Made by a program: the position numbers and the translations under genes. A DNA stretch of 50,454 bases from Puniceicoccaceae bacterium 5H (GTDB taxonomy: Bacteria > Verrucomicrobiota > Verrucomicrobiia > Opitutales > Oceanipulchritudinaceae): NCBI GenBank assembly GCA_009772895.1, contig WOUP01000021.1, positions 1-50,454 of the forward strand. The letters run 5' to 3'. A model generated the notes under the pieces. The model ran no database searches. It saw only the letters and a list, made by a program, of their open reading frames with translations, and was not told the origin of the DNA. Of the stretch, positions 49,591 through 50,454 are shown one piece after another. Numbering within the stretch: the stretch's first letter is position 1; each line of letters starts with the position of its first letter.

Positions 49591-50454
49591 ATGGTAACGC
49601 GCATTCTATCCAAAACGCGTGCGCTCTGGCTGTGTTCTTCTCTGGCGCTCGTGTGCCAGGCGGGAGCGCAGACTGGAGGCGCCGATCCCCATGCCGGGCA
49701 CGACCACGCGGAAGAGGCCGCGACTGCCACCGCGCAGTCCAACGTCTCCGACGCCGATGCCCTCAACGCCATGGGCCGCCTGATGGCCCAGCAACTGCGG
49801 CTCAATATCGGATTCTCCGACGAGGAGCTCGACAGCATCTTCGAAGGCATGCGGGCCGTCGCCAACGGTGAAGACAACCCCGAGGCATTCGAACAACAGG
49901 TCCAGCGCGCTCAGCAGATCTACATGAGCAAAATGCGCGAGTTCCAGGAAAAGGAAATGGAACGCGCCCAGAAGCTGGCCGCCGACAACCGCGAGAAAGG
50001 TGAAGCCTACTTGCAGAAGATCGAGCAGGAAAACCCGGACGTCAAAAAGACGGAGTCGGGCCTGCGCTACGAGATCCTCGAAGAGGGTGACGGCAAGCAG
50101 CCCACCAAAGCCGACCGCGTGACGGTCAACTATACGGGCACCCTGATCGACGGCACCGAGTTCGATTCCGGCCAGGGCACCCAGTTCCCGCTCCGTGGCG
50201 TGGTGCCGGGCTTCGCCGAAGGCATCGCGCTGCTGCACGAAGGGGGCAAGGCCCGCCTCTACATCCCGTCCGATCTCGCTTACGGTGACGCTCCCCAGCG
50301 CCCGGGCAGCCCGATCGAACCGGGCAGCACGCTGATCTTCGAAGTCGAACTGGTGGGTGTGACCGCGACCCCGCAGCCCAATGCCGCCGGTGGCCGCCCG
50401 ACGGGCGCTCCGCCCACCCCGCCGCCGAACTTCACGCCTCCGCCTCCGCCCGAC
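49591..50454 (+). CDS. FKBP-type peptidyl-prolyl cis-trans isomerase (3' end outside the window)
   Basis: The frame opens at ATG 49591 and is still open at the window edge (288 codons). It has a signal peptide (LWLCSSLALVCQAGAQ) and a His-rich spacer. A helical dimerisation region follows (about 50-155), as in FkpA/Mip (MGRLMAQQLRLNIGF, ARAQKLAADNREKGEAYLQK-like). The FKBP domain spans about 155-250: GLRYEILEEGDGKQP, VNYTGTLIDGTEFDSG, VVPGFAEGIALLHEGGKARLYIPSDLAYGD and LIFEVELVGV. It ends in a Pro-rich tail. It should help fold periplasmic proteins. Its leader is long and structured. Confidence 0.93.
   Translation, partial: MVTRILSKTRALWLCSSLALVCQAGAQTGGADPHAGHDHAEEAATATAQSNVSDADALNAMGRLMAQQLRLNIGFSDEELDSIFEGMRAVANGEDNPEAFEQQVQRAQQIYMSKMREFQEKEMERAQKLAADNREKGEAYLQKIEQENPDVKKTESGLRYEILEEGDGKQPTKADRVTVNYTGTLIDGTEFDSGQGTQFPLRGVVPGFAEGIALLHEGGKARLYIPSDLAYGDAPQRPGSPIEPGSTLIFEVELVGVTATPQPNAAGGRPTGAPPTPPPNFTPPPPPD

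Overview
The window is GC-rich bacterial chromosome, most likely from the Verrucomicrobiota (Opitutae-like). Three things point there. A pilus-type operon (23678-28843) has the gene order of the Akkermansia Amuc_1098-1102 locus. The ribonucleotide reductase small subunit is of the chlamydial, Tyr-radical-less kind, which fits the PVC superphylum. Many genes lack a clear Shine-Dalgarno sequence. No rRNA, tRNA, CRISPR array or intact insertion sequence was recognised.

Layout. 1-6.3 kb: envelope glycan genes (a PIG-V-like fragment, a GT-C membrane protein, a HAD-UbiA fusion, and a convergent GT-C-like membrane protein). 6.5-11.4 kb: an ECF sigma factor with a membrane-anchored VWA protein, a small membrane protein, RadC and a Blc-type lipocalin. 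11.4-14.3 kb: VapBC and a large membrane protein with a PqqD-like region, a degenerate M50-like core and two cyclic-nucleotide-binding folds. 14.4-21 kb: two clan GH-G-like glycoside hydrolases flanking htpG, then a secreted GH11 xylanase. 21.2-23.7 kb: a SUMF1 protein, an orphan antitoxin, and an AT-richer restriction-modification pair (BglII-like nuclease, MT-A70 methylase). 23.7-28.8 kb: five translationally coupled pilus/secretion genes ending in a secretin. 29-39.6 kb: argA, an alpha/beta hydrolase, an IMPase-like phosphatase, a four-gene envelope module (DUF883-like, Holin-X-like, DUF3618-like, YihY), a MarR/Bcr efflux pair and another glycosyltransferase. 39.6-46.1 kb: a class I ribonucleotide reductase locus in the order nrdB, HEPN-like ORF, nrdA, preceded by an Abi_2 gene. 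46.4-50.4 kb: an outer-membrane barrel protein, a second ECF sigma/anti-sigma operon and a truncated FKBP-type prolyl isomerase.

The most notable region is 39.6-46.1 kb. The nrdB product has Leu at the radical-Tyr position. Its promoter region carries a perfect DnaA box, two DnaA-like sites in an inverted repeat, and a pair of NrdR-like boxes 32 bp apart. A gene with an R-x4-H (HEPN) motif sits inside the nrd operon. Directly upstream of nrdB is an Abi_2 gene with two R-x4-H motifs; its leader holds a perfect 22-bp hairpin and a T8 terminator, which suggests a small RNA paired with the toxin-like protein.

All functional calls come from reading motifs and context by eye. Nothing was searched against a database.
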